DNA from: Atopsyche davidsoni
Taxonomy: Eukaryota; Arthropoda; Insecta; Trichoptera; Hydrobiosidae
Assembly: GCA_022113835.1 (NCBI GenBank)
Contig: JAILWY010000025.1
Location: forward strand, 2,356,001-2,420,000
Direction of reading: 5' to 3'
Length of the DNA stretch: 64,000 nt
Shown here: in pieces, positions 9,837 to 22,318 of the stretch
How positions within the stretch are numbered: position 1 is the stretch's first letter
Layout of the letters: every line of letters begins with the position of its first letter
Position numbers and translations under genes: made by a program
Notes under the pieces: generated by a model
Database searches by the model: none
What the model saw: the letters and a program-made list of their open reading frames with translations, nothing else
What the model was told of the DNA's origin: nothing

Positions 9837-10170
9837 TTACAGTATTGGACTGTATGGAACAATCCATATGTTATCAATGTCAATATCGACGTTTCTTAAT
9901 TTAATGGTGGTGGTGTATCCCCCATCTTCTGGCTTTCGTAGACCAGTTTGAGTTTCATCGATCAAATCGCGTGGATATCTATTTGTGCATTTGCCGTCTT
10001 TTATGCAAGGCGAATTCATATGCAACGCTCCGCATGGGCCGTGAATGTTCATGTTCTTACAAACAACGTCAAAAAGTATCAGATCTTCCGCGTTGATTCG
10101 GTAGTTCAGCAGATATAAGATCGATGTCGATTTGAGTTGGAATAATTTTTTCAATGGATGAAACTTGTAA
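9837..10170 (-). pseudogene. Helitron helicase-like N-domain fragment
   Basis: An upstream frame reads IIPTQIDIDLISAELPNQRG. After a frameshift near 10080 it continues LFDVVCKNMNIHGPCGALHM, then NSPCIKDGKCTNRYPRDL and a segment with KPEDGGYTTTIKLRNVDIDI and DNIWIVPYSPIL. The HGPCG, SPC-x-x-DGKC-x-x-x-[YF]P and W-[IV]-V-PY-[SN]-P motifs are those of the Helitron helicase-like N region, found just upstream of the Rep catalytic part. A stretch between ETQTG and RKPEDGG appears deleted. No catalytic HUH motif remains. Confidence 0.85.
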
Positions 10171-10729
10171 TACGAATATTTTCGTATAATAATTTCTTTC
10201 CCATATATAAACAGACAAACATATTATGATAAAACACGTTGTGAATGACAGATAGTGATTTTGTTTTGAAAGTCCGTATGATCTGTCCGCGCGATCTTCA
10301 GAATGTTCTTTTTTCAAATTTTTTGCGAGGAACGATGTCCACTTTACAGATGTTGAAAATTTTTGTATGGAAAATATCGAAGATCGACCTAATTCTGTTT
10401 TCTAAGTTCGGTGTTTTTTTTTTTTTTTTTGTGGCAGCCTGTAACGGCAACTTCATACTAATATTTACAAACATCAATATCAGTGTTTTTCTGTTGGCAG
10501 CCTGCATATAAGCGAAGATGTCAGTTCCTTTTATGAAATGTCAACTTTTGTATGGGATTTACTTAATTGAATAAACCAAATTTGATAATCAATTTTTGTA
10601 CTTTTATTGGTCTAAAATACTTTCAGTATTTTTGCCTTTCAAATGAAATCGGTGTGGGGCACATCGGTTGTATGGTTTCATAGCCTATAACGGACAAACA
10701 AACATTTTTTGTGTTTTATATATATAGAT

Positions 10730-10752
10730 AAATAAATAATAATAAAATAATA

Positions 10753-10822
<70 letters not shown>
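10730..10822. repeat. (TA)n microsatellite abutting the Helitron 5' end
   Basis: Pure TA alternation from about 10757 to 10820, followed by GATA-type repeats. It lies next to the A^T target of the Helitron. Confidence 0.95.
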
Positions 10823-10825
<3 letters not shown>

Positions 10826-11920
10826 AGATAGATAGATTAATTGCTTGTATGGACCACAAGTTTTAAGTGTTTCTGCATATGTTTTTTTTAATTATTATAG
10901 AAACCTATGAATTGATTTGTATTCTAATTTTTTCTTCTTTTTTTCCAGGTGAGAGTCTTCAAATATTTATTAAAAAAATAAGCAATTAGAATATTACACC
11001 TGCATAAAGGTAAGACCTTTGATTTATTGTTTACTTCGTACCAGAAGCGAAATACTGCATGCCTTGAATAATTAAACATAAAAAAATATATTTTATGTTT
11101 ATATTGATGGGAAATGGTTCCGGATGCAACGGAGGTTTACAAATTTTTCGTTTCCTGTCGATGTTTTGTTTACATTTCCTGAAATAAGCCACCCGAATTC
11201 TGAAAGTCTGAAATTATTGAAAAATACATCGCATTGTTAACATCTATTGATTTTTTAAAAATGTTGGTTAATTCTTATTATACATTAGTTAATTTTTTTG
11301 ATCGGTTAGTTATTATAGTTTTTTTTTTCATTTTAATTCATATTGGTAATTTGCATACTTGAAGGACCATTAAATTTGTAAGGTCAATGTAATAAAATAT
11401 ATGTCGATCCACAAGTTTTTTTAGACGTAATACGATATTGAGATATTCATTGGCACATGTTTAGTTTTATATATACTTGATTAATAAAATATTTACTAAA
11501 CAATTTGTTAATTCATATAAAAAGCAGAGGTTCAACTTATTCATTTTTAAAACCTGGCCGTAGTAAATATATTTATTATTTGCATCGTTCCAGCAATCAG
11601 TTATAGATCCTTGGAGATCAAAATTCAAAACAGCTTCTTGTCTGAGCTATAAGTTTTTTTTTAAATCAATGATCAATACAAAAAGCTAGTTTTTTCTTCT
11701 GAAAAAACACTGATTGACCTTCAAACTATTTATTTATTTATTTTAAACACTTTTTTATAGGATTAGCGATGTTAATTTAAATTAACTTGTAACGTAAGAT
11801 TTGCAGCTTTTAATTGTGAATGTGTAAATACTGATTTTAATAGGAATAATTAATTATATAGATCAACGCCCAAAGTATTAAAGGCTTTTTAATAAAACAT
11901 ATGTGGGACCTTATAGATCA
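10823..11920. other. AT-rich anonymous stretch
   Basis: A pyrimidine tract ending TTTTTTCCAG|GTGAGAG near 10948 mixes an acceptor and a donor-like GTGAG, but no exon can be built around it. No other signal. Confidence 0.5.
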
Positions 11921-11924
11921 AATG

Positions 11925-12110
11925 GTTATTTCTTCTTCTTCATGTGCCACTCCTCAGAAAAGGTTGGTTACTATCTTACTCAACATATCTCTATGTCTGT
12001 TCATGGTTTTCTTAGGGGGAATAGTGTACACCGCAGTTTTATATTTGAAGGAAAAGTCTACTACTCAATTACCGATCTTTAAAATATGCTCAGCAATGTT
12101 CATAAATATT
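11925..12110 (+). repeat. Dispersed CTC-head retroposon copy
   Basis: Matches the family at 34145-34560: TTCTTCTTCATGTGCCACTC, CTCAGAAAAGG, CATGGTTTTCTTAGGGGGAA, TAGTGTACACCGCAGTTTTA and a shortened middle ending at ATTACCGATC and AATATGCTCAG. About 185 bp with internal deletions; no A tail visible. Confidence 0.7.
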
Positions 12111-12114
12111 AACT

Positions 12115-14600
12115 CAACAAAATTCATTTTTGATATTTTTAATTAAAAAAATTTAAAAAACTACTTTTGCCAATTTTTCTCGTTGACTTTATCAAACAAT
12201 TTTTTCAAAATATTTATAAGTATTAGTACTCAATAAATTCGGTTTTTCTTTCAAACTTTGACAGCAATAAAAGAAACCTAATGTTATTAAACACAGGTAC
12301 GATTTTATATTTTTAATAGCATTAAAGATTACGTTTCCACATGAAGTAGCATAATTATTAATTAACGCAATAAATCGCAGTGGAAAAGTATTTATTGTGA
12401 AATTCATTTTAAAATTTCCTCAGTCCATCTAAACTTTCGCACGAGGGTTTCCAAACGCGAATCTCGCCTGTGAATTCTTAAGGGGATGGATATCCGTTTC
12501 CGGCGGATTTTTTATTTTTAAATATTTTTTTAAATTTAAAAACGAAAGACTGGTTACGTTTGAGACACGTCATATTATAATAGCCTTATAGCTACGAGAC
12601 TACGAACACATGATTTAATCTCCTAGCTATTTGGGTACTAATTAAATAATATTACAATAAAACCAACAAACTTGATGAAATAATATTTTTTTTAATATAA
12701 AAAAATATATATTTAATTCAATGAATAGATAAATTTTTTTTTAAATATAGTCCATCAAATATTTTAAAACGTTAAATTATTTTATATTCATTAAAATTAT
12801 AATATTTAAATGTTGGTTATTTAATTAATCGTATTTTGGGTTAATTATTTAATTTTCAGTTAGTCGAACGAATGAGACAAGTAATGCTGTCTCGCTCACT
12901 CTTTTATGTATAATAAAAAATTTATTCTGTCTAAAAATCGTGTGTCTGATCAATGAATGCGGAATTGTTTTTAATGACCCAACGAGAGTTTGGCTGGAGA
13001 TGTGAAAGTGTTCTGGTCTGATACTAAAAGGGAAAATCCCTTCTACGATCTGCATATTCATGCACTTTCTGAATAAAATATGACTCAAATATTAATAACT
13101 GTACAGAAGCAACTAGAAACTGCTAGTGGAAAGGCAGGCAAGCGTTTGAAGAGCGGTTGTGTCTGTGCTCGCCTGTCTGCACCAGAAACGACCTTGCGTG
13201 TTAATTTGACATGGCAAAGATGAAAATATTTTTAATCATAGATTATATACGTTTGAATATAAGTCATATTGTTTTTCTGAATCTGATACAGCATACTGTT
13301 AATCTTTAAATTGCTGAGATTTTCGTCAGCAAAAACGGTTTATTCTGTGAGATAATGTCGCCATTAGGGATCCCCAGCAGAGTGTTGCCAGTTTTTGTGA
13401 CGATCAAGGAATCAAATCCAGTAAAAATAGTTGTTTATATAAAAAAATTAGTGTCATTCGTAATAAAAGGCATTTTTATCAGTCATCAGTCAAACTTCTA
13501 CCTCTTAATTTCTTTTATAACATCTTTATAAGCTCTCTAACAGTGAAGCGTGGTTCATACATACTATAAAGCATTATTTTCCCATGAATATATATAAAAA
13601 TACAAATTTAAGCATTCAAAGTATTAAAAATTATTACCAAAACACTTGTGGTAATATTTTTCATGCTGCTTTTTAAGAAAAAAAATAACAGGTCTTGTAT
13701 CATTTTAATCGATTGATTAAATTCTCATTTTGTTGAAAGTAATAGAAAATAATTGAAAAGATAAATGCCTGAGATAACAACTACTCAGTTTTTTTTTGTT
13801 GATGAAAATGTTTTATGTTTTAAATATTCATACAAAGCATTTTCAGTAATTGGTCGAAACTTCACGACTGAAATATTTATACTTCAGACAATCATTTTCA
13901 AGGGGAGTCGCAGTAATACAGACATTTTCATTATTACTTTATATATTTATTTCTCTATCTAAATATTATCTTAAATTAATAGTCTTATATTATATAACAT
14001 AGTTGTATATGGGATATACGATGATGTAATATGCTTTAAAAATACTTAACAATTTATAATGCTATATAGTTTATATTTAGTTGTATAGTATGATGTTGTA
14101 TAGAAGTACAGAGTGCATGAGTTATATCTACTATAATAATAGCCATTGTGTGTATGTTTGTATGTATGTTTCGTTTTTCCGTTCTGTATAGAATATCTTA
14201 AAAGATACAACGCTGATTTTTTGCACATAAGTTAAGTAAATTTTTCCGCAGCTATGTGCCGAATTTCAAGACGATAGGATAATATTTTCATTCATAAACT
14301 TTAAAATATGCTTTAGCGAATTTCAATATGTACGAATTATATGATTCACTTCTTCGCCGCGAGATGTCGTTCACCGCGAGAATTTCAAATTTAGAACTTT
14401 TACAAAAAAAACAAAAGACGCATCGTTCATCAAATACGTCATTTTGTGACGGGCTACATTACTAGTAATAGTATAATATGCAATTTTAAAATGCATCGCA
14501 TGGATTTAAATTAAACATAGATGCTGATATTTGAATTTTTACTATTTTTTATCGACACTTTGCTTTATAAAAATGCGCTACATCCTCTTTTTTGCGATTT
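12115..14600. other. AT-rich anonymous stretch with two balanced patches
   Basis: Mostly AT-rich. Patches of ordinary composition at 12850-13200 and 13330-13450 carry no frame or repeat I recognise. At 14145-14480 a segment ends GCTACATTACTAGT, which could be a Helitron-like 3' end, but no 5' end or protein supports it. Confidence 0.5.
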
Positions 14601-14616
14601 AAACCATGAATTTCAG

Positions 14617-14769
14617 GACGTGTCTACTTCTTCTTTCTTGCTCCCCAACACCTTTTCAGCACCCCAATTACCTCCAATTCTACCCCAGGTATTCCATAAA
14701 ACACCTGCTGATAGTTCCACTGTTCACATGAACATTAATTCTGTAAAGTTGGGAGTTTCAGTGGAATAG
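14617..14769 (+). CDS. Candidate terminal exon, protein unknown
   Basis: A pyrimidine-rich stretch ending ATGAATTTCAG precedes an open frame: DVSTSSFLLPNTFSAPQLPP, ILPQVFHKTPADSSTVHMNI, NSVKLGVSVE, then TAG. The composition (S, P, T, V mixed) differs from the F/I/K/Y chance frames nearby. I recognise no domain. It could be a last exon of a spliced gene on the plus strand, or a fortuitous frame. No clear AATAAA follows within about 100 bp. No partner exon is visible in the window. Confidence 0.25.
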   Translation, partial: DVSTSSFLLPNTFSAPQLPPILPQVFHKTPADSSTVHMNINSVKLGVSVE

Positions 14770-14774
14770 TTATT

Positions 14775-16435
14775 TGTATTTTCCCGACTCGTGAAACCTT
14801 AGGATTTTTATTATTTAGATTATTAGCATGTCTTTTTATTATTTTTTTGTGGTCGTTCAATTAAAAATAACTATGAAAAAATATTTCCTAAAAATTAGAA
14901 GTTATATATAAAAAATAGCGCGGCTATATTCTTAAAGAATTAAAGCTTGCATTGGATTATTTTCTCAATTAATTGCTTTGGTGATTTATTTGCATATTAT
15001 TAAAATTTTAGGGCAATAATTTTTTAATATAAGTGTTTTATATAACTCAACAATTAATAAAAATAAAAAAAACTTTTCATATTAAAAATAATATATTTAA
15101 TCTTTCAAATATTAATTTAAAAAATCGTTTTTTGTTTTTAGTATAGTATCTAGAATTGAAATTCATTAAATATATTAAAAGTTATAAATAATAGTGTTGA
15201 GTAAGTGTTAACACCATTATTGCATAAAAGTGTGGGAATATAACCGATTTCATTTAATTTTAATACAATACACAATAAACACGTTTGTTACAAGAATATA
15301 ACAGATGATATGTTTTTTCATAAATAATTATATTAAATAAAACTGTTTTTATTATTTAATTTACTTTAAAGTATATCTCAAGACATTTCCGGTGCTCATG
15401 AAAGTTTTTATCTAGTCACATTATTTACAGTGAGTCTTAAGTCTACTGCATTTATACTATTGAATATAAATATATATATAAATTTTTAAACCAAGGACGA
15501 AGAAATAGTTGTAGATTTATTCTTGGAAAACAATTTTTCATGACAAATCGTGAATAAAATAATGACATAGATTTCTATGGCGTTATTTATTGATTCACGT
15601 ACATAATACTTTAACCAAGACTGGTTGAGATATTAATACTTTATATCAGAATATTTGTATTCTCTTAGACAATGGCTATTTATATTTGTTTCAAAAGATC
15701 AAAAAATACTTTGTATATATATTTATATAATATGCTTAAGGAAAGAATCTGTTTTAAGAAATTTTATAAAAGGGAAGAATCTGTTTGATCCTAGTACTCA
15801 AAATATATATATTTTTAATAATTTTTTTTTATTTTTGACGCTCAGAATGTTGCCAGGTGTTGCAAGAATAAATAATATTGTGAAATAATCATTAAAGACA
15901 CGTATTTCGTCACAGTAATCAGACCAACGCGCCACATACACCCGATGTGGGAAACGACAATTAGTGGAACATCGTTAGATAACCCACTTATGATTTAATG
16001 GGTTTTTTCCTGGTAACTAATGCGCAAGAGGTCTGCCTGAAATTTTTCCGTTTTTTTAAAATCTCATGTCGATGTATTTATCTGTCGCATTAAACCAATG
16101 CCTTTGGTATAGAGCTACAATAAAAATATGGCTTTGCGGCTCTCAGAATACACGATGTGGGGTCTTAATAATAAGCAATGAATAATAAACATTTATCTCA
16201 ATTAAAAAATATTTTTTAGGCTGTTATATTCCACTTATTTATTTTGATATATTTTTTAATTGTTTCTTTCGTCATGGGTATCTAAATCTTCAGGTGCTTT
16301 TCCTCAAAATCGAGGCCTTTGACCGGGTCACAAACGCGCACAGATTGCGCAAAGAAACAGAAATCCTGACGTTGGTAAAAAAGCGTAAACATTTACATTT
16401 TTTCAGTTGATTTTCTAAAGGAAAATCTAAAAAAT
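14775..16435. other. AT-rich anonymous stretch
   Basis: AT-rich DNA with a balanced patch at 15890-16060. No gene, RNA or repeat family seen. Confidence 0.55.
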
Positions 16436-16439
16436 ATTG

Positions 16440-16690
16440 TAGAAGGCATTGGACTCTCCTCAGTTGGTGACCATTTCATTGAATATATCTCAATAATTCG
16501 CCTGTACTTCCAACTTCCAGCTACTGTCGTGAATTCTACACCCACACAAGTTTTCTTCCTCCAATGTCTTTATTCCTTCGATTTTGCTGAAGACAGAAGA
16601 AAATTTGTTCCAAGAAAAAGATGTTGTCTCTGAAATGTTACCAATCTTCTTTGGGGAGAGGCACCCAAAGAAAAATAAAATGAGATAGTA
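16440..16690. repeat. Two opposed fragments of the CTC-head retroposon
   Basis: ACTCTCCTCAGTTGGTGACC, followed by a piece resembling TTTCATTGAATATATCTC, runs forward at 16452-16492. GGGGAGAGGCACCCAAAG at about 16655-16672 is the same head in reverse. The pair looks like an inverted or nested insertion with unrelated sequence between. Confidence 0.5.
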
Positions 16691-16699
16691 AACATACAC

Positions 16700-17165
16700 A
16701 TTCAGTGCTGGTCTAGCAACGGGAGGTTACAGATTCACAATCCTGGTCAAATGTTTATTTAAAATCGATATTATATCATGAGATAATGTGATAGTTGTAT
16801 GATAATAATAGTAATGTAATCCATTTTACTACCGCAATAAAAATTTAGAATGTTCAATGCTCTGATACCATAGAAAGTGAAATTAATCTAGTATCTCTCA
16901 TAGTAGATTTAACTGTTCTATGTATGTATTTACTTTCTCTTAGTAAGACTCATAAAATAATCCAATGCGATAGCGAAACATTTCAAGGCCGAACATTAGT
17001 AGAAGTTTTTCGGAATTAAGTGAGGTTAGGTTTATTCTTAATACTCCATGGTCAAAAAAAGACATACATAGCAAAACATTTTTTATTATCTCTCGCAAAC
17101 AATAATGCTTGTAATCTCTTGTATGTTAGGCTTTGTATTTGTAATCATCTCTCACTTCCTTTCAA
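16700..17165. other. AT-rich anonymous stretch
   Basis: No feature seen. Confidence 0.5.
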
Positions 17166-17179
17166 GCACAAAAAAAATC

Positions 17180-17290
17180 ATAATCAGTTGTAGGCTTGCT
17201 CGAGAGATCTACGATTCGATCCTCGCCCTGTCAAGCGAATTCTTAACTGATGTAATTGTAATTAATTTTAATACAACTTGATTGAGTAAC
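17180..17290 (+). repeat. tRNA-SINE fragment related to 49873-49990
   Basis: CTCGAGAGATCTACGATTCG, ATCCTCGCCCTGTCAAGCGA, then ATTCTTAACTGATGTAATT. It aligns with the anticodon-to-tail part of the SINE at 49.9 kb (AGAGATCC...GACCTGGCAAGTGAAT). The B-box region is ACGATTCGATCC. Confidence 0.5.
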
Positions 17291-17344
17291 GTCAATAGAG
17301 AACACAAAAATAACTTAATTATTTTATAACATATTTTCTTTTTC

Positions 17345-17590
17345 AAGCGCCTCTACTCAGAAGAGGTCGGTGAGCATCTCATTGAACAAATTTTTATGCC
17401 TGTTCATGGTTTTCTTATGGAGTATAGTATGGTTGGTCTCTGGGACCTTTAAGTCGCAGTTTCATACCCGAATAAAATATCTGCGTATTACCACTGCCTA
17501 ATAGTATTATTAAATATTTTTTTTCCTTACAAAACTCTGGTATTTAGATCTGATACTCCTTCTGCAGTAGGCTGCCGAAAAAAAAGTAGA
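17345..17590 (+). repeat. Dispersed CTC-head retroposon copy
   Basis: It runs from CAAGCGCCTCTACTCAGAAG through CATGGTTTTCTTATGGAGTA and AAGTCGCAGTTTCATACC to GATCTGATACTCCTTCTGCA. Colinear with the 34.1-kb copy but truncated at 3' and without an A tail. Confidence 0.7.
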
Positions 17591-17599
17591 TTGGATTAT

Positions 17600-18420
17600 A
17601 TTAAAGGTGGCTTTAATATTAAATTCTTACTAGGGGTACAGTGGTCGGTCTCTCGCCTGTTTCAGTTTGGTCAAATACAATTTGTTTTTAATATTGCATG
17701 TGTCAATATGAATCGGCAAAAAAAATGTCCGCAGATCCAAAGTTGAGTATGGCTGACGTCAATAGAGAGCTCCTACGTTATTCGTATGCCAAAAAAATAA
17801 CTTAAATACATGTGTCAAGCTACGAGCAAAAAACCACAAATTGTAGATTACCATCGAATCAACATTATAAATATAAATATTAACCTGCATTTTTTTTTAA
17901 ATAGCTTGTATTCAAATTTGTGGGTTTATTATTGTTGTTATACCTGGAGAAAAAAAAAAAACGCTTCTTTCAATGCTTGTTCTTTGTTTATTTTTTGCTT
18001 GTTTATAATTTATTGAATTGATTTTAAGGCTTTCGTACAATGCAATACAATGAAATATTGTACCATTTTGCTAAAGATCGAACATCAATTATAATATCGT
18101 TAAAAAGGAAAAATACGTTATTTTTTATTGTTAAAAAATATTTCAGTATTTTTGGTACTGTGTGTAGTATAAAAAAATACTATTAACGCGTTTGTAATCA
18201 CCGTGTATATAAATCGAGATGTTGATTTTAAATTGTTAGAATATTGATGCATTACAAAATCATTCTTAACATATGCGAGATCAATCATGATGAAAAATAT
18301 TTATCATAAAAATGACTGTCTGTGCTACGTTTTGAATCACTCTGTATAATTAATAAGCTCTATTCTCACGGCAAATGAATAGGTCTATGTTTCGCGTTTA
18401 GGTGTGACGGAATTCGCATG
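17600..18420. other. AT-rich anonymous stretch
   Basis: No gene or repeat recognised. Confidence 0.55.
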
Positions 18421-18423
18421 ATT

Positions 18424-18695
18424 TTACTGGCGGTTTTCGTGTATAGCAACACTAAGAACGAAGGCGATCCGGTCGGGCCGCGTTTGTGGTAGGCCTTGGT
18501 GCAGCGCCCGCGCCAAGGCCCAAACACCTCGGTGGCCAGCCTCGTAGAAAATCCGAGTGGCAGTAAAAAAATTAAATTTCAGGATTTTCTTATGGTTATG
18601 GTTGTAATATGGTGTGTGGGAATAATCTCTCCTACCTTCACGTGGTGCGGTGGTTAGCACACTTGCTCGCCGAATATGCAAACCTGCTAAACATT
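18424..18695 (+). repeat. GC-rich block plus tRNA-SINE-like A-box
   Basis: 18440-18545 is GC-rich and holds the hairpin CCTTGGTGCAGCGCCCGCGC/CAAGG. At about 18640-18685 GTGGTGCGGTGGTTAGCACA resembles a tRNA A-box region, with no B-box after it. An 85-codon minus frame spans the block but shows no recognisable domain. A truncated retroposon is the likeliest reading. Confidence 0.35.
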
Positions 18696-18824
18696 TTTTC
18701 TTCAGATTAATAAAGAAAAAGGGATATTTGGTATGTTCGTAGGTTTTTATATTTTGATTTGGTTTCTGAAAAATTTAAAACAGCTCAATACTCAAGAAAC
18801 CAAATTCACCCTATGCAACATCAT

Positions 18825-18965
18825 TAGAGAATGATGTAGTATTTGCTTTTAACTGCTTTATACAGTTTGATCACTTGCCTCTTCCCCTGCTTACTTGAAA
18901 GCACTTGTAATGACAGCTTTGTGTTGTATCGTACGTATCCGGCATTGGCTTGTTGTATACAGTAG
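18825..18965 (+). repeat. Fragment of the 19.7/21.6-kb repeat
   Basis: A diverged piece with ACTGCTTTATACAG, CTTGCCTCTTCCCCTGCTTA and TATCCGGCATTGGCTTGTTG matches, in part, the two longer copies downstream. Confidence 0.35.
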
Positions 18966-18969
18966 ATAA

Positions 18970-19685
18970 TCACATATATTTGTATGCTTCTTCCCTGCAT
19001 GCTTTTAGAAGCTTAATCAAGGTTATCGCTATTAAGTCACCGGAATTTTCAATTTTGTACATAGAAAAAATCATCTGCATTTAGAATTTTATTTTATTTT
19101 CATTCCTTTAAATTAGGAGACAATTAAAAATAATACAACAGCTCTACTCGGTTTGAAATCCGCTAGTTTACAAGTGTTGAAACTACTTGACCACAAAGTA
19201 GTACTTAAAGCATTACGATGGTGTTAACAACCAAAACAAATAAGAATCATCATACCGAGTATGCGATGAATCAAACAACACTCAAAACCACAAGAAATTA
19301 TACAAAAAAAATCTACGCTATTAACTTTTTTATCAATTCACGTACAAACGGATGCTCTGCTAAAAATGATTCACCAAATTTTATTATTTACTTCGGAATT
19401 TTCTGTCTACGAAGGATGACTTGCGGTTCTTGCAGAGTATTATTTATGAGTCCAAATGTTTCTAATTAATTATGACAGGGAACAAGTCGAACTCGTAAAC
19501 CTAAAATCAAATGCAATGCCCATAAAACCTGCAGTGTTTTTTTATACAATTTATTCATAATAAAAATAAAATTTTGCTTACATAACCTCACATTTTTAAG
19601 CATCAAAGTGTAGAAAAACTTCTCCTAAGAACCGATATTTTTATGGGTATTCCTTTTCTTTTAGAGCAATATGATCATGAATTTC
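18970..19685. other. AT-rich anonymous stretch
   Basis: An 83-codon frame at 19218-19469 shows no motif. Nothing else seen. Confidence 0.5.
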
Positions 19686-19689
19686 TCAT

Positions 19690-20190
19690 TAACCTAACCT
19701 TACCCGTGTTATGCAGAGCTATTTTATAAACCAGCTTTACGAATTGCACCTAATTATAAAAAAAACCTTATCTGATGCGATGTTCCGTGGTTTTACAGTA
19801 TTTAGCAAGCCAAATGCCCGATACAGTAGCACTTGCCTCTAATTGCTTCAAACCGCTTACTTGCCTATTCAATTGCTGCCTTCTCTTATAGAATAGTGTG
19901 GTTATTGACTTCTCGTTGAAAAACTGAGGTGTGCGAAGTAATTTAACAAAAATATGATTTATAGATAAACTCAAATAAAAAGAAGTCTGACTTGGTTTTA
20001 TGTGATTTTTATTGATTAAAAATGGTCTCTGATTTAAACCGCTTATTTTCCTGGTTTTTCTCCTCTTATAGAATAGTGTGGCTTTAGACTCCACGCTTAG
20101 TGCCTAAGCTTAGATGTCTCTAGCTCATGGTTAAAATAAGCATGAAAGATGTATGGTAGATCTTAATCTGGTGGTTTAAGGGACCCACTT
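19690..20190 (+). repeat. Dispersed repeat, copy 1
   Basis: CCTAACCTTACCCGTGTTAT, GCAGAGCTATTTTATAAACC, TTATCTGATGCGATGTTCCG, TTAGCAAGCCAAATGCCCGA and GAATAGTGTGG recur in the same order at 21600-22080. No terminal repeats or coding region are found. The copy carries an internal duplication of the TTATAGAATAGTGTGG part (19887 and 20066). Confidence 0.65.
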
Positions 20191-20194
20191 AAAT

Positions 20195-21595
20195 ATAATC
20201 AAAACATTAAATATAGTCGAAAAATGCTTCATAGATTTATGCAATAACAACTGCTAGTTCATAATCAGATACAAATAAATATACAGCGTGCTTCATAAAT
20301 TAAAATTTTTAAAAACGGTTGTATCATTATACAAAGGAAATCTATTAATTATTTAGAAAGTGAAATACACGAATACGGGTAGGCTTAACCTCTATTGCAA
20401 TTTATTTTTATGTATTTTTTTTTCGGACAAGGACGCGCAAATGGCGTTCATAAAATTCCACAATCGTTGCCTTGACAAAATAATAAATCTGCGATTTAAT
20501 TTTATGCGTAATTAGTTGGGGATCGTAAAAAGTGCGTAAAAAAATTACCATTCGTCTTCTTCGGCGACACTGCCGGGGGTTTGTCTTGATCGATAATCTG
20601 GAAAATCCCATAGAATATGTATTTTTTATATTTTTTATTAGAATAAAATAAATATTATTCATTGCAGCTAGTTTCGACTTATTTTTATTATGAGTTGCAA
20701 AAAAAAAAAAAAAAATTTTTTTGCTTATTTTGTCAAAAAATATTGAATATAGTAATCGATTCAAATATGAAAAAACTATGTACAACAATGATTTTTTATT
20801 TTGAAATCCAAGTGGGGTTCGAGTCTACACCTTTACTGTGCGCAGTGGGTTCGAATCTCAGTATTTTTATTATTGTTTTGTGTTGTAAATAGATTGCCAA
20901 AAACATATTTTTTTATAACGGAAAATATACGCATTTTCGCAGATTTGAACCCAAGACAAGCGAAAATGTATTTTTATTAATTTGTTTTAAAAATTGTTTT
21001 TTAATTTCAATAAATTGAATATATATAATAAAAACTTATCAATGGAATTTCATTAAAATATTATAGAAGCTGAAAATATCAACCAAGCGTATTGACGAAA
21101 CCAGTAGCTTCAAATAATAATATGACTTACTTTTCACAGGCTAGGTTGGATTATTTCATATTTTTTGATATAAATTTTTTTAAATTAATTTTCCTTAGGT
21201 TAGGTTAAGTCAAATCAGATTTATTTCACAACATAATTAATAGATTATGACTATTTTATTTTGATTCTGCGTAGCTGCCGGCCTAATTGCGCGGCCAGTC
21301 CGAGCACGTGCGACCTCAAAAGAAGAAGCCCGAGTTAAAAATGAATAATAATATGGAGAAGTTGCGAACGGTTCTTGGCGCAAGAGTTAGATCACTTCAT
21401 CGGCAGAAGGTCACTGTTACAATATCCCACTGAAGTATTCAGGATGCAACGTGCCGTGACAATTTGTCCACGGCAAGCTTTATTATTTTGACTGAATGTA
21501 CACGGTGGAATAATAATAGTATTCCCCTACGCATCAATTTTTCCCCAGAAGCCTCCGTTTTTTTAAGTAGTATGTGATCGTGGTCTTCTCGTTTT
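20195..21595. other. AT-rich stretch with isolated B-box-like motifs
   Basis: GGGTTCGAATCTC at about 20848 and, on the minus strand, GGGTTCAAATCTGC near 20945 are B-box-like but lack A-boxes. A balanced patch at 21270-21480 has no frame. A poly-A run followed by poly-T lies at 20700-20722. Confidence 0.45.
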
Positions 21596-21599
21596 GTTA

Positions 21600-22080
21600 T
21601 CATAACCTAACCTTACTCGTGTTGTGGACAGCTATTTTATAAACCAGATTATAAAAAAAAATCTCATCTGATGCGAAGTTCCGCGGTTTTACTGTATTAA
21701 GCAAGTCAAATGCCGGATACAGTAGCAATTGCTTCTAATTGCTTCAAACTGCTTGCTTGCCTTTTATCGTGCATATATAATTATTTAAACTAAACAGTGA
21801 TGTGCAGAGCTGTTTAATAAATTAAATTTACGTATTATATAAAAATATATAATAATGAGAAGCCTTTCACGAAAATCAATATCTTACTTGGATTTATGCG
21901 GATTTTATAATTTTTTTTTTTTTTAACCGCTTGCTTATCTGCTTCTTTTCTTGTGCCTTCTTATTTTATAGAATAGTGTGGCTTTGAACACCACACTTAG
22001 TAATCTTGGATGTCTCCTGCTCATAGTAAACATAAACATAAAATAACTATGATAAACCTCAATCTAGTGCTTTGATTCTT
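21600..22080 (+). repeat. Dispersed repeat, copy 2
   Basis: Colinear with copy 1: CATAACCTAACCTTACTCGT, GCTATTTTATAAACCAGATT, TCATCTGATGCGAAGTTCCG, GTCAAATGCCGGATACAGTA and GAATAGTGTGGCTTTGA. The second half also contains a partial reduplication (CAGTGATGTGCAGAGCTGTT near 21795). Confidence 0.65.
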
Positions 22081-22318
22081 GAATCTAGATCCCATTTATG
22101 TATATATATAATTCACTTGCAATACAAAAAAATATAAATCAAATCAATTAAATTGTATTAAATATTCTCACATATTTTTACTTTTTACAACAAAATGCGA
22201 TTCATTCATTTTTGTCGAAATTATTTAACGAACAATCAAAATATACAGTAATCAGTCGCCGTCGGTCTTGACGGAAAAGTCTACAAAAAAAACATTTGTA
22301 CACTTTCAAGTTTTTAAA

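Larger units (their letters stand above)
9384..10728 (-). mobile_element. Internally deleted Helitron, both ends preserved
   Basis: Read on the minus strand, the element starts TCTATATATATAAAA at 10728 (Helitron 5' TC) and ends GTATCCGCTAG at 9384 (CTRR 3' end). The preceding host base is A and the following host base is T, the A^T insertion site of Helitrons. Inside, in order, are a Rep/helicase-like N domain fragment (9837-10170) and a PIF1-like helicase C-terminus (9480-9690). I did not find a convincing 3' hairpin. The length of about 1.35 kb against several kb for autonomous elements shows large deletions. Confidence 0.85.

Noticed and set aside
14145..14480. Second Helitron 3' end (ACATTACTAGT)
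   Set aside because: CTAG alone is weak evidence; no hairpin, 5' end or protein trace found.
20815..20960. tRNA genes from B-box-like GGTTCGAATC and GGTTCAAATC motifs
   Set aside because: No A-box or foldable arms at the right distances; at most SINE fragments.
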